Assembly (NCBI GenBank): GCA_022361075.1
Contig: JAKSBQ010000205.1
Location: 1 to 35,034, forward strand
From: Opitutales bacterium
Lineage (GTDB): Bacteria; Verrucomicrobiota; Verrucomicrobiia; Opitutales; JAFGAQ01
Length of the DNA: 35,034 nt
Reading direction: 5' to 3'
The notes beneath the pieces were generated by a model. That model was not told the origin of the DNA and did no database searches. It saw only the letters and a program-made list of their open reading frames with translations. Positions 27,690-35,034 of the stretch are shown here, in pieces. The position numbers were made by a program, and so were the translations under genes. The number at the start of each line of letters is the position of its first letter. Position 1 is the first letter of the stretch.

Positions 27690-29165
27690 TTAATTCAGGG
27701 ATTGGAGAACAGATCTAAAACTCTCCAGTCCCGCTTCAATGTTGTCGATGATTTCGTCGGCCAGGATCTCCGGTTCCGGAAGATTCTCAAGGTCAGCCAG
27801 GCTTTTATCTTTGAGCCAAAAAATATCCAGACTGGTTTTTTCTCTGGCTATGAGTTCCTCATAAGAGAATTTCCGCCAACGGCCATCGGGATCATTTGCT
27901 TCATCCCAGGTTTCGGATCTCTGATGCCTGTTTTCTGGATGATAGCACGTGATGAACGCTTCCAGATCTTCATAACGCATCGGTTTACGCTTCAAGGTAT
28001 GGTGGATGTTGGTACGGTAGTCGTAGTACCAAACTTCTTTCGTCGTTGCTTCTTTACTCGCAGGACGAGCATCAAAGAAGAGCACATTCGCTTTCACACC
28101 ATTGGCATAAAAAATCCCAGTCGGTAGACGAAGAATGGTGTGAAGATCCGTGGTTTCCAGCAACTTCTTGCGCACAGTTTCACCCGCCCCACCTTCAAAC
28201 AATACGTTGTCCGGCAACACAACGGCAGCCTTACCGGTCGTTTTGAGCATGGTATTGATTTGTTGTAGGAAGTTGAGCTGTTTGTTCGATGTGGTGGTCC
28301 AAAAATCCTGCCGGTTATAGGTCAAATCATCTTTCTCCTCTTCACCCTGTTCGTTGGTGAAGGTCATGCTGCTTTTTTTACCAAACGGTGGATTCGCCAG
28401 CACATAATCAAATCGTTTGCCACTGTCAGCAACAAGTGCATCGGTTGAACTGACAAGGCTATCTCCATCGATTTCACCAATATTGTGCAGAAACAAATTC
28501 ATGAGGCACAATCGACGAGTACTGGGAACAATTTCATTTCCCCAAAACGTTTCGTGCTTGAGGAACTTCTTTTGATCCCGATCCAGATGATGTTGACTGA
28601 CCAGATGATCGTATGCAGCCAGGAAAAACCCACCCGTTCCACACGCGGGATCGGCGATCGTTTTTTCAGGTTCCGGTCTGACACAGGCGACCATCGCCTT
28701 GATCAAAGCCCGGGGCGTAAAATACTGGCCGGCTCCTGATTTAGTATCCTCTGCGTTTTTCTCCAGTATACCTTCATAAATGTCACCCTTGGTATCAGCA
28801 TCCAGTAAAGTCCAATTGGTGTCATCCACCATCTCAATGAGACGGGCCAGCTTTGCAGGATCCTGAATTTTGTTTTGAGCCTTCAGGAAAATCTGTCCGA
28901 GCATGCCGCTCGCGCCAGCAAGGTGTTGCAAGGTATCGATGTATTTTACTTCCAGTTCGGCTCCCTTTAGCGGTCTGAGTTGATCCCATTGATAATTCCT
29001 TGGCACTCCCACATCACGGTTATGAGGTGGTTTACTATATTCATCCGCCATTTTGAGAAAGATCAAAAAGGTCAATTGCTCAAGGTAATCCCCGTAGCCC
29101 ACACCATCATCGCGCAGTGTATTACAAAAACTCCAAACCCGGGAAATGATGCTATCGGTAGTCAT
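27690..29165 (-). CDS. hsdM: Type I restriction-modification methyltransferase subunit
   Basis: This 491-aa N6-adenine methyltransferase works with HsdS to methylate the recognition site and with HsdR to restrict. It has an N-terminal helical HsdM_N region (YGDYLEQLTFLIFLKMADE), the QYFTP motif (147-151), SAM-binding motif I DPACGTGGF (172-180) and catalytic motif IV NPPF (258-261). The C-terminal part is ordinary. The start ATG at 29165 lies 99 bp after the ATPase stop, behind the 9-bp tandem array. No good Shine-Dalgarno is seen; AGAG lies about 13 bp upstream. It is the last gene of the operon. Its separation from hsdS by an ATPase gene is unusual. Confidence 0.97.
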   Translation of the reverse strand: MTTDSIISRVWSFCNTLRDDGVGYGDYLEQLTFLIFLKMADEYSKPPHNRDVGVPRNYQWDQLRPLKGAELEVKYIDTLQHLAGASGMLGQIFLKAQNKIQDPAKLARLIEMVDDTNWTLLDADTKGDIYEGILEKNAEDTKSGAGQYFTPRALIKAMVACVRPEPEKTIADPACGTGGFFLAAYDHLVSQHHLDRDQKKFLKHETFWGNEIVPSTRRLCLMNLFLHNIGEIDGDSLVSSTDALVADSGKRFDYVLANPPFGKKSSMTFTNEQGEEEKDDLTYNRQDFWTTTSNKQLNFLQQINTMLKTTGKAAVVLPDNVLFEGGAGETVRKKLLETTDLHTILRLPTGIFYANGVKANVLFFDARPASKEATTKEVWYYDYRTNIHHTLKRKPMRYEDLEAFITCYHPENRHQRSETWDEANDPDGRWRKFSYEELIAREKTSLDIFWLKDKSLADLENLPEPEILADEIIDNIEAGLESFRSVLQSLN

Positions 29166-29187
29166 ATCAATAAAAATCTCTAAACAA

Positions 29188-29262
29188 CGGCGGAAACGGC
29201 GGAAACGGCGGAAACGGCGGAAACGGCGGAAACGGCGGAAACGGCGGAAACGGCGGAAACGG
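29188..29262. repeat. Perfect 9-bp tandem repeat array before hsdM (8 units plus 3 bp)
   Basis: CGGCGGAAA on the plus strand (TTTCCGCCG on the hsdM coding strand) is repeated eight times without a mismatch, ending with CGG. The array occupies most of the 97 bp between the ATPase stop (29265) and the hsdM start (29165). The region between the two genes is in frame with hsdM and has no stop, although there is no start codon inside it. The plus strand carries regularly spaced GG pairs that could form two-layer G-quadruplexes. Perfect copies suggest recent expansion and possible length variation between strains. It is not a CRISPR array because there are no spacers. Confidence 0.95.
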
Positions 29263-29264
29263 CC

Positions 29265-30533
29265 TTAGCTATCAGGCCATTGAACTGCTGTAAACTCATA
29301 ATTCTTCGGTGCACGACTTTCTGTTCCTGTTTTCTTTTCGACCAATATTCCACGCTTCACGAGATTGCGTAATCTCTCATAAATGGTAGTTTGAGACCCA
29401 ACAGATTTATCAAATTGTTTTGCCAAGGCCTTGCCACCTAATTCTGCAATAACTTCTAAAATCCTAATCTCCACTTCATCCAGGAACATCGTTCCAGTTT
29501 CTTCTAATATCGCATCCAGCGTATGATCCAGCCCAACCCGCACGGAACCTTCTTCATCTGCATATTCCATCGCGGTAGCCAGGATGTCCAAAATCAGTCG
29601 TGGATTGCCAGAAGACGCTTGAGAGGTTAAGATCACACATTCATCCGTAAATTCGGGCTTTGGGTCATTTGAATAATCAAACAACTTCAATCTCCGGTGA
29701 ATGATTTCAGCCACACCATCTGCGGTGAATCCTTTGATGTATAAATCTCTGTCGGTATACCTGAAAGCTCTGCCACCTCCATTCGCTTCGGCTTCTTTTC
29801 GCTTCTTGAGGACCAGATCATCTAGGGTGATGATAAACTTCACTTTACGGCGTCGTAGCACCCGCTGGATTTTTTCCGAAAAGCGCACAAAATCCGCATA
29901 ATAATCTTTGTCCTCAAAGTTTCGGCGAAAATAGTGGAAATCGTCCAAAATCACATAGAACAACGTATCCACATGCTGGATCAGCTCTGATAGAAAATCT
30001 AATGCAGCATCATCGTCATACTGTTGTACAGCGTGTGATTTGATGTCCTCCGTCGAAATACCCCCAATGCTTGCTTTCACTACATTGGCGACATCGACTT
30101 CAGGTTTAAATTCGAATTTCAGCCCAACTTGTTTTTGCAGTTCACCTTCCAGTCGCTTGATCTCGTCATCCACTTTAATTCCATGACCACTCGCGAGCTT
30201 GATATTGCCCTTGGCGCAGTTTTTCAGGACTGCCAGAGCGATCTGCGAAAAGGGACGTGCAAATGACTCGGACGCCAACTGCAAATAAATGACAGGTCCA
30301 AGCGTTGCCAAATACTCATAAGAAAAATGCGTAAGCAATGTCGTTTTACCAGAACCTAAGGGTCCCTGAACGCCCAACAGATTTGCCCTCGCCACATATC
30401 CTTTGAGCTTTTGAATCTCCTTGGTCTGATTGGCAAACGCTTCAGGAAAGCGTTCGGTATAGTCATCCAGCAATGACTGAGAGAAAGGATGGTAAGCTTT
30501 GGGCGATAGTTTGATGGTTTGGGGAGTAGCCAT
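29265..30533 (-). CDS. AAA-type ATPase with C-terminal winged helix (Orc1/Cdc6- or STAND-like), inside the hsd operon
   Basis: This 422-aa soluble protein has Walker A GPLGSGKT (residues 57-64), Walker B YVILDD (193-198), a sensor-1-like strand FIITLDD (233-239) and SGNPRLILDIL (308-318), which could be the sensor-2/lid region. It ends in a winged helix (about 352-420; VEIRILEVIAELGG and TIYERLRNLVKRGILVEK). This layout is that of Orc1/Cdc6-like or archaeal-type STAND ATPases that bind DNA or act as molecular switches. It sits 35 bp after hsdS and before hsdM on the same strand. A role in assembling, regulating or recruiting the restriction complex is inferred, not known. It has no similarity to HsdR helicase motifs. 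Confidence 0.9.
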   Translation of the reverse strand: MATPQTIKLSPKAYHPFSQSLLDDYTERFPEAFANQTKEIQKLKGYVARANLLGVQGPLGSGKTTLLTHFSYEYLATLGPVIYLQLASESFARPFSQIALAVLKNCAKGNIKLASGHGIKVDDEIKRLEGELQKQVGLKFEFKPEVDVANVVKASIGGISTEDIKSHAVQQYDDDAALDFLSELIQHVDTLFYVILDDFHYFRRNFEDKDYYADFVRFSEKIQRVLRRRKVKFIITLDDLVLKKRKEAEANGGGRAFRYTDRDLYIKGFTADGVAEIIHRRLKLFDYSNDPKPEFTDECVILTSQASSGNPRLILDILATAMEYADEEGSVRVGLDHTLDAILEETGTMFLDEVEIRILEVIAELGGKALAKQFDKSVGSQTTIYERLRNLVKRGILVEKKTGTESRAPKNYEFTAVQWPDS

Positions 30534-30568
30534 GTATCGGAGATTTGGAGTTATGAAGTATGAAATAC

Positions 30569-32036
30569 CTAAGCAGATCTTTCCTTGCGAATACGCTCCA
30601 GCAGCACACTCGCAGGTTCATCATTCGGATCCTGAGGCACTAATTTTCCGGAAAACGCCTTCTTGAGGATGGACTGGCGCAACGCCTCGGCCTTTTGCAA
30701 CGCAGACTCGATTTCCTTTTCGTTGCGTTCAATCGCTTCGAATTGGGTTTCGAGTATGCGAACGATTTCTTGTTGTTCGGGAATACCACAAAGAGGAAAC
30801 ATATATGAGCAAATCAAGCCTTGATTGATCTTATAAATACCTGCAGTTGTCCTAGCACTTCTTTCAATCTGTTGGCGAAAACAGTCCGAGTTCCATAGAA
30901 GTGAAAAATATTTTGGTTCAATTATGATAGGGTCTAATGAAAGCCTAATCATTGTGTCAGGATAAGCTATATTGATAGTTTCAGAAACAACTCCACCTCG
31001 ACCAACTAGTTTCTTACTTCCATTGCCTCTACTTATCAAAAAATCTCCTTTATAGACTAGAAATGGTTTAGCGTCTTCGAATGTCCAATCACCTTCCTTA
31101 TGTTCTGAAAGATCAATACTCCCGTTCTTGAGTGCTGTTAAACGCAAAACCCTAAAACCACCCTTTTTGTCTTTAACCGAACGACCATTCGATGGCTTTT
31201 GAATTAATAAATAGTTCAATTCAACAAAAATCCATTCACGTGGGTATTCATGATTGAAGGGTGAATTTGAGTCATATTCTTTGAGTAAAACACCTATTGA
31301 AATCTTTGGTTTCCCCGGTCTCTTGCCTGTTTTTCCGTTGGCTTCCCATTGTTTGACAGCTTGTTGCCAATCGGAAAGTTGTTGGTTGTAGCGAGATTCC
31401 CGTTCCTTGTGGATGCGCTGGAGCAGTTGTTCGGCGGGTTCAAGTAGTTCGGGATGTTCTTCACGCCACTTCTTGGTGAGTTTGCCTTCAAAGGCCTGCT
31501 TGAGCAGGGACTGCCGATAGACGCCAAGTTGTTCCTTTGCCTTTTTCAGACTTTCCACCCCGGCATCCAACTCCGAGAAGAGTTCCTCAATCTTTGCAAC
31601 AATGCGCTTTTGTTCGCTCAGGGGAGGGAGTGGAAAATTATAATTCCAAAGCAACTCTGGATCAACATGCGGAGTTCCAGTGCCTCTCGCACGTGTGTTA
31701 ATTTCCATATACTTTGATTTAAGGAAATAATAAGCGTAGTCATTATAAATTCCTTGAAACTTAATCCTTGTTAAAGTACTTCCTAAGACTCCTGATATTG
31801 CTTTCCCTGTGAGGCCAGACCGAGAACCGTCCCATACAATTAGAAAGTCGTCTTCCTCACAAAACTTACATTTATCACCATTTGTCCATGATTTGATGAT
31901 TCCCTTTTCAAATGCTTCAATATCGATATAGGGGTAATGACACACGTCAGTTCTTGCACTAACCAACACTTTTGGCTTTTTCGTTTTGGACGAATTCTCC
32001 TAATCTAATATTGATCCAATTTTCAGGCACCTCCAT
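30569..32036 (-). CDS. hsdS: Type I specificity subunit HsdS with an apparent frameshift near the start
   Basis: HsdS binds the target with two recognition domains. The 466-aa open frame (31969 to 30569) contains most of TRD1 and the first conserved helix (LSEQKRIVAKIEELFSELDA). TRD2 begins at YPREWIFVELNYLL, and the second conserved helix follows (IPEQQEIVRILETQFEAIE, LRQSILKKAFSGKLVP). It opens with GTG and lacks the usual start. Upstream, ATG at 32036 overlaps the hsdR stop (TGATG) and encodes MEVPENWINIRLGEFVQ, a typical HsdS N-terminus, but that frame stops at TAG 31961-31959. A +1 shift between about 31995 and 31969, near AAAAA and AAAA runs, joins the two (about 490 aa). The gene may be inactive, switchable or misread. 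Confidence 0.9.
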
Positions 32037-34798
32037 CACGCCACCAGCTCCTCATTTAATTCATCAATCAAGGCATCCATCTCGTTGCCAAACAATTGAT
32101 GCATTTTGCCGAGGCCACCTTTTTGATCGAAGGGAGGATAGTTTAAATCATCGCGGTCAAATTTAAGGCTGGTGCAGATTTGATCACGGATGTTTTGCAG
32201 CCAGCTCATTTGCACTTCGGTGAATTTTGGATTTTTGCCAGAGTGTCGGGTCATGATCCAGCTTTGGAAATTCTTTCTGACGGTATCACCAAAGGGGTTG
32301 AGGGTCTTGTCGATTCCACTGACTTTGCGGATGAGGGCGACAAGTGCAGTCAGTTCACTTTTGGGGTGCATGGTTTTATGTCCCTGTAGTTGCTCATAGG
32401 CCTGCCAGATGCGTAGTGGAGCAAGCTTGGGAGCATCCTGCTTTAACTTGTTTAAAACCTCTTTGATCATGCGCAGGGTAATATCACGCCTGCGATAGGG
32501 TTGATCAAAGAAAATCGTTAGTGCCACAAGTTCGTCTTTGTTCTGATGCAAAAAGGTACGAAACTCCTCGATAAAGCGTTGTGCCTGATCCTGCATTTCC
32601 TGATCCCAACCCACATTGAGCACCTGATCTCTGGAATCGTGATCAATGGTTTGTTCCTTTTCTTTGCGAATCTCGACGAGCAGGTCGATCCGCTTGCCAT
32701 TCAGGGGTTTGGCAGCCTCCCTGACGAGTTCTTTACAAGCCTGCTCACGTGCGGCCTCTCCGGGGTTAGCGGTATCGGGCACTTCGGCAATCGTTCTCGC
32801 TCGGGCTTCGATATGATCTCCGTCAAGGGCTTGGAAGAGGTCTCTGACAATGCTTGCAAGCGGTTTTCCATTGGTCTGGCTCTCAATCTTATCCTGATCC
32901 TCCGCAGTAAGCTGTCGATCCAGCCTGGCCAGTCGACCAGCCAGTGAGGATACGGTATCCGGATCGTCATCCCCCATCATCACCTGCATGGCCAGATCTT
33001 TTAAGCTCACGAGGGGTTTTGTGATCAGGCTCGGACTGCTGGTTTTGACCGACTTGGTCACTCCGATAGCATCGATGATCACGTAGTGAGTTTTATCACT
33101 GATCGCCGAGGGGGTGACTTTTTTAAGGTCGTCGTGTTCGAGGGTTCGGGTGCCCCTTCCTTTCATCTGCTCAAAGTAGTTGCGACTTTTTACATCGCGC
33201 ATGAAGAGCAGGCACTCCAGTGGTTTGACGTCCGTCCCCGTGGCAATCATATCAACGGTAACCGCAATGCGCGGGTAGTAGTCGTTGCGGAACTGCGCCA
33301 ACACTGACTTGGGGTCTTCCTTGATTTTGTAAGTTAGCTTTTTGCAGAACTGATTGCTCTCTGCAAACTCGTCCCGAACGATGTTGATGATGTCATCGGC
33401 ATGACTGTCTGTCTTCGCAAATATTAGCGTTTTAGGAATCTCCTCACGAACGGGAAAGATCTCGGGAATTGTATTCTTAAAGGTTTTGATGATGGTGCGG
33501 ATTTGGTCAGGCGTGACGACTTTTTGATCAAGCTGTTGGCTGCTGTATTCCTCGTCTTCATCCTGCGTATCCCAACGCTTGGCACGGGTTTCTTTATCCC
33601 GTTTCTCCACCATCTGCTGGGCTTCAATCCTGCCTCCGTGACGTGAAATCAGGGTTTCAATCAGGTAAATTTCGTTGCCCACATTGACTCCATCTGCGAC
33701 GGCATCTTGATGGCTGTATTCACTGACGACATTCTGATTGAAAAAGCCGAAGGTTCGACGGTCAGGCGTCGCGGTAAGTCCAATCAAAAAGGCATCAAAA
33801 TAGTCCAGCACTTGTTGCCATAAATTGTAAATGGAACGGTGGCATTCATCGTGATCGATGAAGTCGAAGAATTCAACCGGCACCTTTTGATTGTAAACGA
33901 CCGGATAAGGCTCTTTCCTCCGGGGCCGATGCTCTGCCGGGTGATCCTGTTCGTCCGATTCATCCAGTTCATTTCCCTGTAAAATCGAATACATGCGCTG
34001 GATCGTGCTGATATAGACCTCGTGTCCACCCGGGATCACAGATGAGCGCAGCCGCTGCACGTTGTAAAGCTCAGTGAATTTACGGTTGTCGTCACTGGGT
34101 TCGTAAGCCATGAACTCCTGCTCTGCCTGCTCACCGAGATTTTTGGTATCGACCAGGAAAAGAATACGTTTGGCTTTGGCGAATTTGATGAGTCGATAGA
34201 TAAACGTGATCGCGGTGTAGGTTTTACCGGCACCCGTTGCCATCTGAATCAATGCCTTGGGTCGAGTCTCCTTAAACGATCGCTCCAGCTTGGTAATAGC
34301 GTTGACCTGACAATCACGAAGCCGATCTGGATTGAGTGCAGGAATCTCCTGTAGGCGCGATCTCAGCGACTTGTTCTGGTCATGCCATGCCTTCAAGGTT
34401 TCCGGTCGATGAAATGAGAAAACCTCTCTTGATCGTGGTCGCGGATCCCGTTGATCCGTGAAACGTGTGATGACTCCAGTAGCCTGATAAAGAAAAGGTA
34501 ACGGTTGCTTGTCTTTGATCCATTGCAAGTTCGCCGTGGAGTAACCTTTGGTCTGATCCTCTGCAACCGTGATATTTTGCCCCAAGGTTTCTTTTTTCGC
34601 TTCTACTACTCCCAGAGCAGTTCCATCAGCAAATAAAACATAATCTGCAGGTCCGATATCAGTATTGTATTCCTTAACGGCCTGACCTCGCCCAACTGAA
34701 AAATCGATGACCGTTTTTTCCTGTACATCCCATCCCGCGTCACGAAGCATCTGATCGATCTTGTCGCGTGCGATTTGTTCAGGGTGTTGATTGGTCAT
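32036..34798 (-). CDS. hsdR: Type I restriction endonuclease and translocase subunit
   Basis: This 920-aa motor and nuclease cleaves DNA after translocation when HsdS meets unmodified sites. The N-terminal PD-(D/E)xK nuclease shows GPADYVLF (Asp52) and VVEAKKE (Glu66, Lys68). Helicase motifs follow: Walker A MATGAGKT (about 186-193), DECH box (317-320), GLTATPDRR (about 340-348) and motif VI MKGRGTRT. The C-terminal part (about 650-920, LVEIRKEKEQTIDHDS onward) resembles the EcoEI R C-terminal domain, which suggests a type IB-like system. ATG at 34798 is preceded by a pyrimidine-rich stretch instead of a Shine-Dalgarno. The stop overlaps the hsdS ATG (TGATG). The protein looks intact. Confidence 0.97.
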   Translation of the reverse strand: MTNQHPEQIARDKIDQMLRDAGWDVQEKTVIDFSVGRGQAVKEYNTDIGPADYVLFADGTALGVVEAKKETLGQNITVAEDQTKGYSTANLQWIKDKQPLPFLYQATGVITRFTDQRDPRPRSREVFSFHRPETLKAWHDQNKSLRSRLQEIPALNPDRLRDCQVNAITKLERSFKETRPKALIQMATGAGKTYTAITFIYRLIKFAKAKRILFLVDTKNLGEQAEQEFMAYEPSDDNRKFTELYNVQRLRSSVIPGGHEVYISTIQRMYSILQGNELDESDEQDHPAEHRPRRKEPYPVVYNQKVPVEFFDFIDHDECHRSIYNLWQQVLDYFDAFLIGLTATPDRRTFGFFNQNVVSEYSHQDAVADGVNVGNEIYLIETLISRHGGRIEAQQMVEKRDKETRAKRWDTQDEDEEYSSQQLDQKVVTPDQIRTIIKTFKNTIPEIFPVREEIPKTLIFAKTDSHADDIINIVRDEFAESNQFCKKLTYKIKEDPKSVLAQFRNDYYPRIAVTVDMIATGTDVKPLECLLFMRDVKSRNYFEQMKGRGTRTLEHDDLKKVTPSAISDKTHYVIIDAIGVTKSVKTSSPSLITKPLVSLKDLAMQVMMGDDDPDTVSSLAGRLARLDRQLTAEDQDKIESQTNGKPLASIVRDLFQALDGDHIEARARTIAEVPDTANPGEAAREQACKELVREAAKPLNGKRIDLLVEIRKEKEQTIDHDSRDQVLNVGWDQEMQDQAQRFIEEFRTFLHQNKDELVALTIFFDQPYRRRDITLRMIKEVLNKLKQDAPKLAPLRIWQAYEQLQGHKTMHPKSELTALVALIRKVSGIDKTLNPFGDTVRKNFQSWIMTRHSGKNPKFTEVQMSWLQNIRDQICTSLKFDRDDLNYPPFDQKGGLGKMHQLFGNEMDALIDELNEELVA

Positions 34799-34863
34799 GA
34801 AGGAAAAGGAGCAATAATTCTTACTGGAACGGGATTATATTCAGTAAGACTCTTAATACCAGC

Positions 34864-34892
34864 ATTTTAACCGCTACTGTTACCCTCATCAA
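34864..34892 (-). promoter_or_regulatory. Sigma70-like promoter upstream of hsdR
   Basis: On the minus strand, TTGATG (34892-34887) is followed after exactly 17 bp by TAAAAT (34869-34864). TAAAAT matches five of six -10 bases, and TTGATG four of six -35 bases. Transcription would begin about 60 bp before the hsdR ATG and could cover the whole hsdR-hsdS-ATPase-hsdM operon. Confidence 0.5.
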
Positions 34893-34953
34893 TCTGATCT
34901 TGTTTTTAACTTCCTCGAAGTTAATCACGTTGGGTCAAAATTCGTGTAATGAA

Positions 34954-35034
34954 TCAGTTTATCACCTCATTTGCACATTCTAATCCCTTTTTGAGGTCCA
35001 ACAGATTCTGTAGCGTGGTTTCTGCGATACTTTC
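34954..35034 (-). CDS. 3' end of an unidentified gene upstream of hsdR (partial)
   Basis: The minus strand is open from the window edge to TGA at 34956-34954. It encodes 26 residues (LQNLLDLKKGLECANEVIN at the end) with an amphipathic helical look. No family can be named. It lies about 155 bp upstream of the hsdR start and on the same strand, with the putative hsdR promoter between them. A chance open frame of this length is quite possible. Confidence 0.35.
   Translation of the reverse strand, partial: ESIAETTLQNLLDLKKGLECANEVIN

Noticed and set aside
27698-27732. Inverted repeat GGGATTGGAGA...TCTCCAGTCCC as a gltBD terminator
   Set aside because: It lies inside the 3' end of hsdM and has one G-T pair, a 13-base loop and no T-run after it. 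Terminator function cannot be supported.
29188-29262. Tandem array considered as a CRISPR array
   Set aside because: The units are 9 bp and directly joined, with no spacers and no cas genes in the window.
31977-31984. Classical -1 ribosomal slippery site in hsdS
   Set aside because: The two hsdS frames differ by +1, not -1. The run is GAAAAAG with five A, not the A-AAA-AAG heptamer, and no CTT TGA-type +1 element is present. A simple indel or slippage is more likely.

Overview
The window reads as a chromosomal segment of a Gram-negative heterotroph. The supporting features are a TolC outer-membrane channel with a membrane-fusion protein, a chemoreceptor with a periplasmic haem-type domain, and NADPH-type GltB/GltD. 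Recognisable Shine-Dalgarno sites are scarce and GC content looks moderate by eye. The gene mix (DUF1015, TIGR01777 with an SRPBCC domain, HisN-type phosphatase, M42 peptidase) fits a member of the PVC group such as Verrucomicrobiota/Opitutae. That placement is inference and no marker gene proves it.

Layout. (1) 144-4681, minus strand: prfB, an unrecognised 466-aa protein, a HisN-type phosphatase and an M42 aminopeptidase, in one closely spaced run. prfB carries the classic autoregulatory +1 frameshift (internal GGAGG, then CTT TGA C) and must be read from 4681, not from the 4563 start of the long open frame. (2) 4744-6955, plus strand: a GT4-like glycosyltransferase and a polytopic GT-C-like membrane protein. 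(3) 6960-11105, minus strand: a CDP-paratose-2-epimerase-like enzyme, a GT2 glycosyltransferase, an FmdB-like small protein without the zinc cysteines, a DUF1015 protein and an MTA/SAH nucleosidase, packed as one operon. (4) 11185-14800, plus strand: an SRPBCC-TIGR01777 fusion, then a chemoreceptor combining a CxxCH periplasmic sensor with a C-terminal CZB zinc domain, closed by a hairpin terminator. (5) 14858-21014, minus strand: a complete MacAB-TolC-like export operon (TolC, fusion protein, ATPase, two separate FtsX/MacB permeases). (6) A 464-bp intergenic region with several dyads and two possible three-way-junction folds, leading into gltB-gltD (21479-27678, plus), the NADPH glutamate synthase. 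(7) 27690-34798, minus strand: a type I restriction-modification operon in the order hsdR-hsdS-ATPase-hsdM.

The type I locus is the most unusual part. An AAA-type ATPase with a C-terminal winged helix, resembling Orc1/Cdc6 or STAND proteins, sits between hsdS and hsdM. A perfect 9-bp tandem repeat (eight units) fills the gap between the ATPase stop and the hsdM start. hsdS has a well-formed start overlapping the hsdR stop (TGATG), but that frame closes after 25 codons, and the rest of HsdS continues in the +1 frame. The specificity subunit is therefore either switched off, switchable, or affected by a sequencing error. A sigma70-like promoter lies upstream of hsdR. Both window edges cut through what appear to be the 3' ends of other genes.
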